From assembly GCF_023374055.1 (NCBI RefSeq), contig NZ_JAMBEP010000003.1:248001-312000 (forward strand): DNA of 64,000 bases, read 5' to 3'. This document shows positions 26,547 through 37,778 of the stretch, in pieces (positions within the stretch are counted from its first letter, which is position 1; each line of letters begins with the position of its first letter). The notes beneath the pieces were generated by a model, which saw only the letters and a program-made list of their open reading frames with translations, did no database searches and had not been told where the DNA came from. Position numbers and translations under genes: made by a program. The stretch comes from Luteimonas galliterrae. GTDB taxonomy: Bacteria; Pseudomonadota; Gammaproteobacteria; Xanthomonadales; Xanthomonadaceae.

Positions 26547-28330
26547 GCGAACCACGGGTTTCGGTTGTCGATGCGCGGCGGATTGGCCAGCGTGAAGTTG
26601 TCGCGCGCCGCGGTGAGGTTGGGGTTGTAGGCCGGATCGCGCGACATCCATTCGGGCCAGGCCGAACGCAGGCGCGCCAGATCGCTTCGGATGCGCTGTC
26701 GTTGCCGCCACGCCGCCCATCGCGTCGGCGGGTGGCTGCGCACGTGCAGCGAAGGCACCCAGACATTGCGCAGACCAGCGTCCTGCAGGCGCAGGCATAA
26801 CGCGACCGCGGCCCCCTGCGCGCTGCGGTAGTCCTGCGGATAGCCGCCGACGCGTTCGAAGGCGCTGCGGGCAATGGCGATGCAGCCGTCGTCGAGCGCG
26901 CTGAGGTTCTGCGACAGGCGGGTGCGGCCGTAGTAGCCGATCTCGTCCGCACGGGCGCCGCGGCCGAGCAGGCCGACACCGTCGTGCAGGCCCAGCAGCA
27001 CGCCGCCGCCGGCGATGCGGCCTTCCGGCGTAACCCGTTTCGGCGCGACCGCGCCCGTGCCCGGACGCGCGGCGAACGACACCAGCTTGCCGAGCCAGCC
27101 GGGCTCGGCGATTTCGCAGCGGCTGTCCACGAACACCAGGATGTCTGCGCCGGCCGCATGCGCCGCGGCGTTACGCAGTGCGGCCGGTGTAGCGGCCCGC
27201 GGCGATGCGATCCGCCGCACGCCCGCATGCGACCAGCGCTCGGGCAGCGCAGGCCGGTCGCTGCGCGAAGCGACGATCCATTCGCACAAGCCGTAATCGT
27301 CATGCGCGAGCAGGCTGTCGACGCAACGCTGCAGGGCTCCTGCATCGCCGTCGTCGACCACGATCACCGTGACCGCCGGCGTCGGATGCGCGAGCGCGTA
27401 GTCGACCTGGTACCACCCGGCCGAGTGCGGGACGACCTCGGCTTCCAGCGCGTTGCGCGCCAGGTGTTCCTGCAGCGCGCGGCGGCCGGCGTCGAGCGCG
27501 TAAGGCTTGGTGGCGTTGCCGCCCGCGGTGCTCGCCTCGTGGATGCGCCAGTGGTAGAGCACCTGCGGGATGTGCACGATCCGCTGCGCTTCCACGCTTT
27601 CGATGCAGCGCAGGGCCAGGTCGTAATCCTGCGCGCCCTCGTAGCCCACGCGGAAACCGCCGGCCGCGCGTATCAGCCCCGTGCGGTAGACGCCCAGGTG
27701 CGAGATCAGGTTGTAGCCGCGGAACAGTTCAGGATTCCAATCCGGCTTGAAATAGGCGCCGCAGCGCTGGCCATCGGCGTCGATCTTGTCCTCGTCGGAA
27801 TAGATCACGGCGGCGTCGGGAAAACGGTCGATGGTTTCGGCGACGCAGAGCAGCGCATGCCGCGGCAGCAGGTCGTCGTGGTCCAGCAGCGCGGCGTATT
27901 CGCCTTCGGCCATTTCCAGCGCAGAATTCGATGCGGCCGAGATGTGGCCGTTGCTTTCGCGGAAGGCGACGCGGATGCGCGGATCGAGCGCGGCGTACTC
28001 GGACAGGATGCGGCGCACCTCAGGATCGGTGGACCGGTCGTCGGCGACGCACAGCTGCCAGCGCTCGTAGAGTTGCGCGCGCACCGAATCCAACGCTTCT
28101 CGCAGCCATTGCGGCCGCGGGTTGTACACCGGCATCAGCACGGAGATCAGCGGTTCGGCGCGCAGGCGCCGCCTGCGTTCGCGCAGCGCGGGCAGGTCGG
28201 CGTCGTCCAGCGTGTCGTAGCGCGCCGCCCATTCCGGATAGGTCAGCTCGCCGCGGCGGCGGCGGCGGCGCGCGGCGTCCCAATCGCGCAGCCTGCGCTT
28301 CCATCCGGGCGGGTTTTCGTCGGTCGCCAT
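26510..28330 (-). CDS. Two-domain glycosyltransferase family 2
   Basis: 606-residue protein with two GT2-like units. Domain 1 (about 55-290) has LISVLMPVYNPRPQWLREAL, VADDRSTD, LLDHDDLLPRHAL and YSDEDKID, a fully typical GT-A site. Domain 2 (about 300-600) has TVIVVDDGDAGALQRCVDS and LVFVDSRCEI, but a less complete active site, then the YNPNLTAARDNF segment common in rhamnan-type transferases. The last residues VAPKAIPGD are encoded by an intergenic repeat arm, so the original C-terminus has been replaced or extended. It overlaps no neighbour and is 24 bases after the next GT2 gene. Confidence 0.9.
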   Translation of the reverse strand: MATDENPPGWKRRLRDWDAARRRRRRGELTYPEWAARYDTLDDADLPALRERRRRLRAEPLISVLMPVYNPRPQWLREALDSVRAQLYERWQLCVADDRSTDPEVRRILSEYAALDPRIRVAFRESNGHISAASNSALEMAEGEYAALLDHDDLLPRHALLCVAETIDRFPDAAVIYSDEDKIDADGQRCGAYFKPDWNPELFRGYNLISHLGVYRTGLIRAAGGFRVGYEGAQDYDLALRCIESVEAQRIVHIPQVLYHWRIHEASTAGGNATKPYALDAGRRALQEHLARNALEAEVVPHSAGWYQVDYALAHPTPAVTVIVVDDGDAGALQRCVDSLLAHDDYGLCEWIVASRSDRPALPERWSHAGVRRIASPRAATPAALRNAAAHAAGADILVFVDSRCEIAEPGWLGKLVSFAARPGTGAVAPKRVTPEGRIAGGGVLLGLHDGVGLLGRGARADEIGYYGRTRLSQNLSALDDGCIAIARSAFERVGGYPQDYRSAQGAAVALCLRLQDAGLRNVWVPSLHVRSHPPTRWAAWRQRQRIRSDLARLRSAWPEWMSRDPAYNPNLTAARDNFTLANPPRIDNRNPWFAARVAPKAIPGD

Positions 28331-28354
28331 AGTCGTCTTTCGCGGTTCTGGCGA

Positions 28355-29386
28355 TCAGCCGCGCCCGAACCAGCGTCGCGGCAGCAGCAGCTTGAAGGCG
28401 CGCTCGAAGCTCTTGCGGCGCAGTCCGGGATGGCGAAAGCCGCGCCACAGCGGACCCAGCCACTGCGCGCGCGGCTTTTCGATCAGCGCTTCGCGCATGT
28501 CGGCCTCGAGCCGGTACATCTGCGCGATGCTCAGGCCCAGCTCGCGGCGCTCCCCGGGCAGGTCGGGAAGCGCGGCGACACAGCGTTCCTGGTCGGCGGC
28601 GACGTCGCGGTACATGGCCAGCACCCGCCGGTTGCGGCGCTCGTAGATCTCGAAGCCGTTGCCGCTGCGGTCGAACATCCAATCGTTGAGGTTGTTGCCG
28701 TGGCGCCGATAGCCGAGCAGCGCCTGCGGCAGGCAGCGGCACTCGCCGATCAGCGCGGCGCGCAAGCTGAGCATGTTGTCCTCGACCACGCCCTGCAGCG
28801 GCGGCAATGCGGTCAGCAGTTCGCGGCGCACCGCCATCGACGCGCCGAGCACGGTCTGCAGCTTGCCGCGGCACAGGAACCAGCGCTGGTCGAGCCGCTC
28901 GGGCAGGCCGCGCACGCCTTTGTCCATGACGTTGCCGTTAGCGTCGATATCGTCCACGGCCGAGCCGACCGCCTGCAGCGCAGGATGCTCGACGAAGCTG
29001 TCCCGCAAGGTCAGGGCGCGATGCGGATAGGCGACGTCGTCGCCGGACTGGAACACCAGGATCTCGCCGCCGGCGATCGCGGCCAGTTCCATCAGGTGCG
29101 CGCACAAGCCCAGGTTGCGCTGCGTGCTGCGCACGCTGACGCGATGCGGGCCGTCGTAGCCGCGCACCGCTTCCTGGGCTGCGGCGAAAGTGCCGTCGCC
29201 CGAGCTGTCGTCGGAAACGATGATTTCGCAAGGCAGCGTCTGCGCCAGCGCCGACCGCACGGCTTCGGCGACGGTATGCGGCATGCGGTACGCGATCACC
29301 AGGATCGTGACCGCCGGCGCGCGCGACGCATCGGCCGCGCTGCCGGCGGCCAGATCGTGCTGCATCGCGTGTCGGGGGGTGTTCAT
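28355..29386 (-). CDS. Glycosyltransferase family 2
   Basis: 343-residue GT2. Nucleotide-sugar-binding motifs are VTILVIAYRMPHTVAEAVRSAL, IIVSDDSSGDGT and QSGDDVAYPHRA (DXD-like), followed by GASMAVRRELL and GYRRHGNNLNDWM. The ATG at 29386 starts MNTPRHAMQHDLA; the frame runs open much further upstream as a shadow of maeB. It is 24 bases upstream of the two-domain GT2 and probably co-transcribed with it. Donor and acceptor unknown. Confidence 0.9.
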   Translation of the reverse strand: MNTPRHAMQHDLAAGSAADASRAPAVTILVIAYRMPHTVAEAVRSALAQTLPCEIIVSDDSSGDGTFAAAQEAVRGYDGPHRVSVRSTQRNLGLCAHLMELAAIAGGEILVFQSGDDVAYPHRALTLRDSFVEHPALQAVGSAVDDIDANGNVMDKGVRGLPERLDQRWFLCRGKLQTVLGASMAVRRELLTALPPLQGVVEDNMLSLRAALIGECRCLPQALLGYRRHGNNLNDWMFDRSGNGFEIYERRNRRVLAMYRDVAADQERCVAALPDLPGERRELGLSIAQMYRLEADMREALIEKPRAQWLGPLWRGFRHPGLRRKSFERAFKLLLPRRWFGRG

Positions 29387-29409
29387 GCGCTCGCGGATCG
29401 CGGCCGGGG

Positions 29410-31758
<2,349 letters not shown>

Positions 31759-31864
31759 CGCTGAGGTCTTGCCGCTTGCGGGCTACCGATTCTAGCGGCT
31801 TTCGATGCAGGGTCGGCGCCGCAGGCTATGGCGCCGGTCAGCCGGCTTCTTCCACAATGTCGCG

Positions 31865-33223
31865 ATGGGAGATGCGACGACAGCAGACGTACGGGAAAAG
31901 TGGCCTGGATGGTTGCTGCCGGCCGGGGTTTTCGTCGCGGTGCTGCTGGCGCAATGGCCTTTGGTGTTCAATCCCGGCTATTTCAGCCACGACGAATTGC
32001 AATGGGCGGCCTTCGCGCAACAGCCGGAGGGGCCGTTCTCGGTCGGCCCTCTCTGGGCCGGCGTGCAGTCGTTCCAGTACCGGCCGCTCACGTTTACGCT
32101 GTGGTTGTGGCTGTCGCGGCTGCTGTTCGACCATCCCTATGCCTTCCACGGCTTGATGGTGGCGCTCGGCGGCGCCAACGCCGCCCTGTTGGCGGTGTTG
32201 CTGCGCCGTTTCGGCGCGACCGCCGCGGCCAGCGCGGCCGGCGCATTGGCGTTCGCGCTGGGCGCTTACGCCGCGCACACGCACGGCTGGGTGGGCACGC
32301 TGGCGGATCTGATCTGGGTCGGCTGCGCCTTGTCGATCGCGCTGATCGTGCAACGCGATCGACAGCCGTGGATTTCGATGCTCGCCACCGCGGCGCTCAC
32401 GTCCCTGGCGCTGTTGGCCAAGGAAGCGGCCGTGGTGATCCCGGCCTTGCTCGCCCTGGCATGGCTGTTCTTGCAGCACCGGACCGCATGGGGGCGGGCC
32501 GCATGGGCGGCATTGCTGCCGGTGGCGATCTATCTGGCGCTGCGCATCGGCGTGATCCTGTTTTCGCCGCGACCGGCCGCCAACTACGGCTGGAGCCTAG
32601 CCTTCGTTCCGCAGCGCTGGCTCGAATACCAGCTGTTCCCGCCCAACCCGACCAAGATGGAAGCCGGCGGCACCCTGGCGCGCGGCTTCGGCGACGGACG
32701 CGTATTGGCCGCGATCGTCTTGTGGCTGGCGCTGGCCTGGGCCTTGTGGCGCGCCGGCCCGCGCTGGCTTTCGGGCTTCCTGCTGGCCGGCGCTGCGGCG
32801 CTGGGGCCGGTGCTGATCCTGGCCGAGTCCGCCAACCAGTACGGCTACGGCTTCGCGGCCGTGACCGCGGCGATCTGCGCGGCGGCCTGGCCGCGCATGC
32901 GGCGCTTCGGCAAGACCGTGCTGGTGATCCTGGCGCTGCTCGGTCTCTGGCACGGCTTCAACATCGTCCGACGCATGCATAACGCCGGCGAAGTGCAGGC
33001 CGTGTTCTCGCCGGCGCTGGCCGAACTCGTCCGCGAACGCGGCGATACCACCATCCGCTTGCGCAGCGCCGATCCGTCGCAACGCTGGCTGTTCGACCGG
33101 CTTACGCACGAGATCCCGAGCTATCGCGGGGTGCCGATCGGCAGCCGCGTGCACCTGATGCAAGCCGGCGAGGACGCCGACTACGCGATCGAAACGGACG
33201 GACGGCTCACGCCGCTGCCCTGA
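31865..33223 (+). CDS. Polytopic membrane protein, GT-C/mannosyltransferase-like
   Basis: 452-residue inner-membrane protein with about nine to ten helices. The first large loop contains GYFSHDELQWAAFAQQ, with an acidic pair of the sort found in GT-C (GT39/DUF2029-like) lipid-linked sugar transferases. A soluble C-terminal part of about 65 residues follows (VFSPALAELVRERG...). The ATG at 31865 is preferred to an upstream in-frame start because MGDATTADVREKW begins just before helix 1. Transferase function is a fold-based guess. It is the last gene before the type IV secretion region. Confidence 0.7.
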   Translation: MGDATTADVREKWPGWLLPAGVFVAVLLAQWPLVFNPGYFSHDELQWAAFAQQPEGPFSVGPLWAGVQSFQYRPLTFTLWLWLSRLLFDHPYAFHGLMVALGGANAALLAVLLRRFGATAAASAAGALAFALGAYAAHTHGWVGTLADLIWVGCALSIALIVQRDRQPWISMLATAALTSLALLAKEAAVVIPALLALAWLFLQHRTAWGRAAWAALLPVAIYLALRIGVILFSPRPAANYGWSLAFVPQRWLEYQLFPPNPTKMEAGGTLARGFGDGRVLAAIVLWLALAWALWRAGPRWLSGFLLAGAAALGPVLILAESANQYGYGFAAVTAAICAAAWPRMRRFGKTVLVILALLGLWHGFNIVRRMHNAGEVQAVFSPALAELVRERGDTTIRLRSADPSQRWLFDRLTHEIPSYRGVPIGSRVHLMQAGEDADYAIETDGRLTPLP

Positions 33224-33272
33224 CTTCGGGATAAGCCGCTGAGGCGAGCCACCTTAAGAGCTAAACGCTCGC

Positions 33273-33288
33273 GTAGGAAACTTCCTAC
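33273..33288. terminator. Hairpin upstream of virD4
   Basis: GTAGGAA (33273-33279) and TTCCTAC (33282-33288) form a 7-bp stem with a 2-base loop, 50 bases after the membrane-protein stop. Either the terminator of that gene or part of the virD4 leader. Confidence 0.35.
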
Positions 33289-33379
33289 AAACGACTGCGC
33301 TAAAGATAAGTGGCCACTTTCCTACCGATTTTCGTCTTGGCTAAACGTGCCAAGCAAACCGGCAAAGGAGAGTGATCGG

Positions 33380-35158
33380 GTGACCAAGCAAAAGCTCGTT
33401 GCGGTGATGGTCGTCACGATTTTCACTCTGGCCGCAGGGCTGTACTTCTCCGGCTACATCACCTTGTGGCTGCTCGAACTCGACATCCCGCTGCAGTGGA
33501 ACACCTACGTCCGGTATTTCCAGGCGCTGGACCAGGCTTATGTTCGTCCGCACGCTTGGAAGATCAAGCTCGGCGGCGCAATCGGCTTTGGCGTGCCGGC
33601 TCTGGTATGGCTGCCGATCGCGTGGGGTCTGCTGCGACGATCTGGCGTTAGCGACTTCCATGGCGGCGCCCGTTTCGCCCACCTGGCCGAGGCCAAGAAA
33701 GCGGGGCTCGCCCGGCAGACGCCACAAGGCGTCCTTGTCGGCAGGTTCAAGGGCCATTACCTGTACCTGGGCGGCACGCAGCACATCCTGATGACGGCGC
33801 CGACCCGTTCCGGAAAATCGACGTCCGTGGTGATCCCGGTGTTGCTGACCTATCAGGGTTCGGTCGTGGTGGCCGACACGAAGGGAGAGTTGTTTCAGCG
33901 GACCAGCGGCCGGCGCGAAGCGATGGGGCAGGCGATATACAAGTTCGACCCCTATAACGAGCGCGGCATCACCCATCGCTTCAATCCGTTCCAGGCGCTT
34001 TCCGAGGATCCGCGGATACGCATCAGCCAGGTCCAGTCGATTGCGGCCATTCTGTATCCCGACGGCGCGGGCAAGGATCCGTTCTGGAGTTCGATGGCCA
34101 GGAAAGCGTTCATGGCCTTCGCGCTGTACATGCTCGACAGCTGGGACGACATGCTCGAGAAAAAAGTGCCGAACCAAACCAGCGAGGGGTTCGAGCAGCG
34201 CGAGATGGACCCCAACACTCACATCCGTTACCCAAGCTTCGAACGCATTTACCGCTTGTCGACAGGCGAGGGCGTTGAGGACGGGGTCAAAGCCTGGATT
34301 CAAACCCTGCTCCGACTTAGAACCGGGTCCTTCCTCGGCCGAGAAGCGCGCACCTACTTCTCGGATCTCGTGGGGCTCGCCGACGAGACGTTTTCCAGCG
34401 CCCTGGCGACGATGCAGGAGCCGCTGAGTCAATTCTTGAGCCCGATCCTGGCGGCTGCGACCAATGCCAGCGACTTCGACGTGCGCGATCTGCGCAAAAA
34501 ATCGATGTCGGTCTATGTGGTGATCCCGCCCTCGAAACTGGGCGAATCCAGCAAATTGCTGAACATCTTCTTCAGCACCGCCCTGAACGCCAACCTGGAC
34601 AAAACCCCGGACGAGGACACCTCGATCCGCAACCAGATGCTGCTGGTGATGGACGAGTTCACCGCCATGGGGCCGCTGAACGCCTTCGCCGACCGCATTT
34701 CGCTGATCGCCGGCTATGGGGTGCGGGCGCTGGTCATCATTCAAAGCCAGTCGCAACTACGTTCGGCCTACGGGCCGGACGTGGCCAAGACGCTGGCCAC
34801 CAATCACGCCATGAGCATCGTCTTTACCCCACGCGAGCAGGACGACGCCGAGGAATACAGCAGACGGCTCGGCACCAGGACCGAGCGCCGCCGCAACCGC
34901 ACGGTCAGCAACGGCCCCGGCGGCGCGAACGTCTCCTATTCCTACACCGAGGAAAGCCGCCCGCTGATGCGGCCTCAAGAGCTGCAGGAGCTGCCCATGG
35001 ACGACGAGATCATCTTCTATGAGGGCTGCAAGCCGATCCGTTGCAAGAAGAACTGGTATTTCAAGGACAAGCGCTTCAAGAACCTGCTGATGGACCCGGT
35101 GGAGATTCCGGCGCTGGCGGCGCCGCGGGTAAAGAGAGTCCAAGGCGATGGGCGATAA
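33380..35158 (+). CDS. virD4: Type IV secretion coupling protein (VirD4/TraG family)
   Basis: 592-residue inner-membrane ATPase that recruits substrates to a T4SS. It has two N-terminal membrane helices (about 6-24 and 64-84), then a DFHGGARFAHLAEAKKAGL segment and Walker A APTRSGKST (140-148). Walker B is LLVMDEFTAMG, followed by ALVIIQSQSQLRSAYG. GTG 33380 with AAAGGAG nine bases upstream is preferred over GTG 33347. In Xanthomonas, VirD4 binds the XVIPCD of antibacterial effectors; the downstream genes here are such effector/immunity candidates. The virB genes are not in this window. Its stop overlaps a small upstream reading frame for the next lipoprotein. Confidence 0.93.
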   Translation: MTKQKLVAVMVVTIFTLAAGLYFSGYITLWLLELDIPLQWNTYVRYFQALDQAYVRPHAWKIKLGGAIGFGVPALVWLPIAWGLLRRSGVSDFHGGARFAHLAEAKKAGLARQTPQGVLVGRFKGHYLYLGGTQHILMTAPTRSGKSTSVVIPVLLTYQGSVVVADTKGELFQRTSGRREAMGQAIYKFDPYNERGITHRFNPFQALSEDPRIRISQVQSIAAILYPDGAGKDPFWSSMARKAFMAFALYMLDSWDDMLEKKVPNQTSEGFEQREMDPNTHIRYPSFERIYRLSTGEGVEDGVKAWIQTLLRLRTGSFLGREARTYFSDLVGLADETFSSALATMQEPLSQFLSPILAAATNASDFDVRDLRKKSMSVYVVIPPSKLGESSKLLNIFFSTALNANLDKTPDEDTSIRNQMLLVMDEFTAMGPLNAFADRISLIAGYGVRALVIIQSQSQLRSAYGPDVAKTLATNHAMSIVFTPREQDDAEEYSRRLGTRTERRRNRTVSNGPGGANVSYSYTEESRPLMRPQELQELPMDDEIIFYEGCKPIRCKKNWYFKDKRFKNLLMDPVEIPALAAPRVKRVQGDGR

Positions 35159-35222
35159 GCGAATCAGCGATTACGTCAATATCGGCGCCCTGCATGACGC
35201 AACTCAAGAAATGGGGAGGAGG
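35148..35222 (+). other. Short leader frame (25 codons) preceding first immunity lipoprotein
   Basis: ATG 35148 overlaps the virD4 stop and reads MGDKRISDYVNIGALHDA, staying open and in frame into the lipoprotein start at 35223. A homologous frame (MDNKRRTDGINLGALYGV) begins at 36106, overlapping the next stop in the same way. It may be a truncated remnant of that small gene or a translational-coupling leader. Confidence 0.45.
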
Positions 35223-36116
35223 ATGAAACTTTCTCACGTGGGTTTTGTGGCTGCACTTGGTATCTCTGGAACTCTGACGGCGTGTGGGGCCGATAGCACG
35301 CTACCCCAAAGTGGCATAAATGACACACAAGGAAGTACTAGTCCGACAACAGCGACACAAGCGAACGATGCAGCAAAAGTAGCGCCTGATGATTTTGTGG
35401 ATAAGCCCCAAACTTATGGGGGCGACTACGGCATTCGACCTGCTTATGAGGAATGCATTACCCATCAATCCGATGGCACAAGCACTGCTGGTCATCGACA
35501 GGGGTGCGCCGAAGAGGAACTAGGGTTCCAAAATGCACGACTCAATCGCGTTCTTGATAGCGCAATGGGCATGTTCCCGGCCCAAGGCGATGACGACATA
35601 ACTAAGGCTTCGCATCTGCGCAACGCTCAGCATGCGTGGCTTTCTCGAGTAGAAAAAATGTGCGCGGAAGCGACCGACAATGCAGGGTCAATATTTGGTC
35701 CAGCAGCACAGGCCACGTGCCTCATGGATCAAATCGCGATGCGCGCGAGTCAGCTGGAGCGCAAGCAGACTGACATGGCGGCAGGAATCTATTTTCGCAA
35801 CTCCTACGATCAATGCGCTGAGACAAGTCACGGCGTTACTGGGGAGATTTTGGATTGCATCGCCTCGGAGTTCGAATATCAAGATGGAAGATTGAATGAA
35901 ATGTATCGGAAACTGCTAGCTAAATTATCCGGCTCGCAAAGAAATAGTCTCGTGGGAGAGCAAAGACGCTGGCTATCTAAAAAAGAACAGGAGTGTAAAT
36001 GGCATCCAGAAACAGAAGGTCAAGGCCAGCTGATTGATGCTATGTCTTGCGAGTTAAATCTCACGACGGCCCGAGCAAATGAGCTTCATAGAAGAGGCCG
36101 AGGCGATGGACAATAA
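35223..36116 (+). CDS. Lipoprotein with two LprI-like domains, putative X-T4SS immunity protein
   Basis: 297-residue lipoprotein with lipobox LTAC (Cys21, followed by Gly). Two repeats of the LprI/DUF1311 lysozyme-inhibitor-like domain are present: about 75-180 (YEECITHQ...AQHAWLSRVEKMC) and about 190-290 (SYDQCAETSH...EQRRWLSKKEQEC). Each has paired cysteines and the Q-RW-L signature. In X. citri, DUF1311 proteins act as immunity proteins for T4SS effectors. GGGGAGGAGG abuts the ATG. The gene is markedly AT-rich relative to virD4, suggesting separate acquisition. It probably protects the periplasm against a peptidoglycan- or lipid-attacking effector. Confidence 0.82.
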   Translation: MKLSHVGFVAALGISGTLTACGADSTLPQSGINDTQGSTSPTTATQANDAAKVAPDDFVDKPQTYGGDYGIRPAYEECITHQSDGTSTAGHRQGCAEEELGFQNARLNRVLDSAMGMFPAQGDDDITKASHLRNAQHAWLSRVEKMCAEATDNAGSIFGPAAQATCLMDQIAMRASQLERKQTDMAAGIYFRNSYDQCAETSHGVTGEILDCIASEFEYQDGRLNEMYRKLLAKLSGSQRNSLVGEQRRWLSKKEQECKWHPETEGQGQLIDAMSCELNLTTARANELHRRGRGDGQ

Positions 36117-36399
36117 ACGAAGAACCGACGGCATCAATCTGGGCGCCTTGTACGGCGTATCTCGGCCTGATACCGACTGCCTGCCGCGGCCCGACCCTAT
36201 ACGTGGTCCAGTGTTCGTCTCACGCGAAGAGTCATTGCGACGCGACCTGGAGAACATCAATGTCCGCACGGTGGCCGAGCTTGGGCCAATGCTGCCGGGC
36301 GGACTACCGGTGGCGCCGAAACGTAAGCATGTTCCGCCGCAATCAACACCGATGCCTGAGCACGGGCAAGCGAACTTTGGATACCAGGAGGATGAAACC
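36106..36399 (+). CDS. Small frame homologous to 35148 leader, open into second lipoprotein
   Basis: 98 codons (MDNKRRTDGINLGALYG...NVRTVAELGPMLPGG...) run without a stop into the lipoprotein at 36400. The start overlaps the previous stop exactly as the 35148 frame does, and the first 18 residues match that frame. The product, if made separately, has no signal peptide, and the frame lacks its own stop. I do not recognise the family. It may be a small T4SS-locus gene that lost its stop, or an N-terminal extension giving a cytosolic form of the lipoprotein. A better start for the lipoprotein exists at 36400. Confidence 0.4.
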
Positions 36400-37191
36400 A
36401 TGAAACTGAGTCATGTTGTTGTGGTTACAGCTGTCGCTGCCGGAATAGTGGCGTGCGATCCTTCAGCGGGAACCGAAGAGACTCCGCCTCCGCAGGCGCT
36501 TTCCCTCTCAACATCAGAAGCACAAAAGCTGTCATCAGATATGACAGAAGCACAACAAGAAAGAGCAACAACATCGCCTATTAGCGCCAATGCTGCGATC
36601 AATGAGTCAGGAAAGCTAAAAGTTGAAGCAGGTGATACCACATTGCGTCTAGAGGCCTCCGGTTGTAGCAAGCAATCCGGCACCCTAACTATCTGCAATG
36701 AAAGGGTAAATCTCTATATCGAAAAAACCGACATCAACTTCAGCCAAAGACTGCTGCTTGAGTCCGTTTATGTCGACAGCAAGGAGACGTTTTATCGCGG
36801 TGCACTGGATAAATCGAACTGCCACACATTTATATTGGCGGATGTAAACGGTGATGGTCAGGAAGATCTTATTGTCCAAACCGGAAATGAGGGTGGTTAT
36901 GGAGGACCATCTTTTAGTGTTTATCTGTTTGATATGAAAGACAAGCTGTTCAAATTCAATAAGCTATTTTCGGACTTGACCATAGGAACTATCAGTTTGT
37001 TCATCGTCGAAAAAGGAAAGCTAAAAACATGGGCGAAGAATGGATGCTGCGAGCATTTTTACCTCACATATGAAATTAGGAAAAACCGCCCTGTGCTAAC
37101 AGAAATGATCACTGAGCGCTCGACCGATAAGGGGGTAGAAACTATAGTTGAGCGCTTGGTTAATGGAGAGATGAAAGAAATCGTCGAGTAA
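36400..37191 (+). CDS. Lipoprotein with DxNxDG calcium loop, Xac2610-like putative immunity protein
   Basis: 263-residue lipoprotein: MKLSHVVVVTAVAAGIVAC with Cys19 followed by Asp20, which in E. coli rules would retain it in the inner membrane. The mature part has a low-complexity linker, then a beta-rich domain with an EF-hand/FG-GAP-like loop D148-x-N-x-D152-G-x-x-D156 (ADVNGDGQEDLIV). The X. citri immunity protein Xac2610, an inhibitor of the glycohydrolase effector Xac2609, is to my knowledge of this general type. AGGAGG lies 9 bases before the ATG. AT-rich, within the imported segment. Its cognate effector is probably the one downstream. Confidence 0.75.
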   Translation: MKLSHVVVVTAVAAGIVACDPSAGTEETPPPQALSLSTSEAQKLSSDMTEAQQERATTSPISANAAINESGKLKVEAGDTTLRLEASGCSKQSGTLTICNERVNLYIEKTDINFSQRLLLESVYVDSKETFYRGALDKSNCHTFILADVNGDGQEDLIVQTGNEGGYGGPSFSVYLFDMKDKLFKFNKLFSDLTIGTISLFIVEKGKLKTWAKNGCCEHFYLTYEIRKNRPVLTEMITERSTDKGVETIVERLVNGEMKEIVE

Positions 37192-37237
37192 GCGATAGCC
37201 ATCTGTGGTTTGCCATCGACTGACAAAGGAAATTCCC

Positions 37238-37762
37238 ATGACCGTTATGCGAAATCGCATGTGTTCGCTTCTGGCGCTGACACTGCTGGCGAGCGCTTGC
37301 AAGCCCACGGTCGAAGCCACAGCGGAGACCACGAAGTCCCAACTAGCTAACGCACGGCGGGAGCAGGAGCATTCTTTAGCGGCAGATCAAGTCAACCCTG
37401 CGCAAGATTCAAATCTCGAAGCACACGCAGGTATTCGCTCATCGTACTTTGATTGCCTAATGAGGCATGAGAGCGAAGCCTTGGAGATCGGTTACTGCAT
37501 CTCCGAAGAAAAAGAGCATCAGGACAAGCGCCTGAATGATTACTACAAAGAACTTTCAAAAATGCTAACTACAGACCAGAGAGAACAACTTATAGCTTCG
37601 CAGCGGGCTTGGCTTGTGTTCTACGGTAAAGAAGGCCAACTTCAAAGCGCGATTTATAACTCTGATCAGGTCAGCAATCTGCAAGTGGGCGAAAACAAAC
37701 TATTTATGCTTTGCAAACGCGCTAACCAATTAAAGGACTATCTTGATTTTGTCCGAGATTAG
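37238..37762 (+). CDS. LprI-like lipoprotein, putative immunity protein of adjacent effector
   Basis: 174-residue lipoprotein with lipobox LASAC (Cys21, then Lys). One LprI/DUF1311-like domain follows (about 70-165): YFDCLMRHESEALEIGYCISEE...LNDYYKELSKMLTTDQREQLIASQRAWLVF, with the characteristic cysteines and Q-RAWL. LprI-type proteins inhibit lysozymes. It ends 16 bases before the effector start, the usual immunity-before-effector order of X-T4SS pairs. AAAGGA precedes the ATG. Confidence 0.83.
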   Translation: MTVMRNRMCSLLALTLLASACKPTVEATAETTKSQLANARREQEHSLAADQVNPAQDSNLEAHAGIRSSYFDCLMRHESEALEIGYCISEEKEHQDKRLNDYYKELSKMLTTDQREQLIASQRAWLVFYGKEGQLQSAIYNSDQVSNLQVGENKLFMLCKRANQLKDYLDFVRD

Positions 37763-37778
37763 CAAAGGAGACTAAAAA

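Noticed and set aside
26510-28330. Beta-1,3-glucan or chitin synthase
   Set aside because: No membrane helices; the motifs are those of soluble GT2 transferases.
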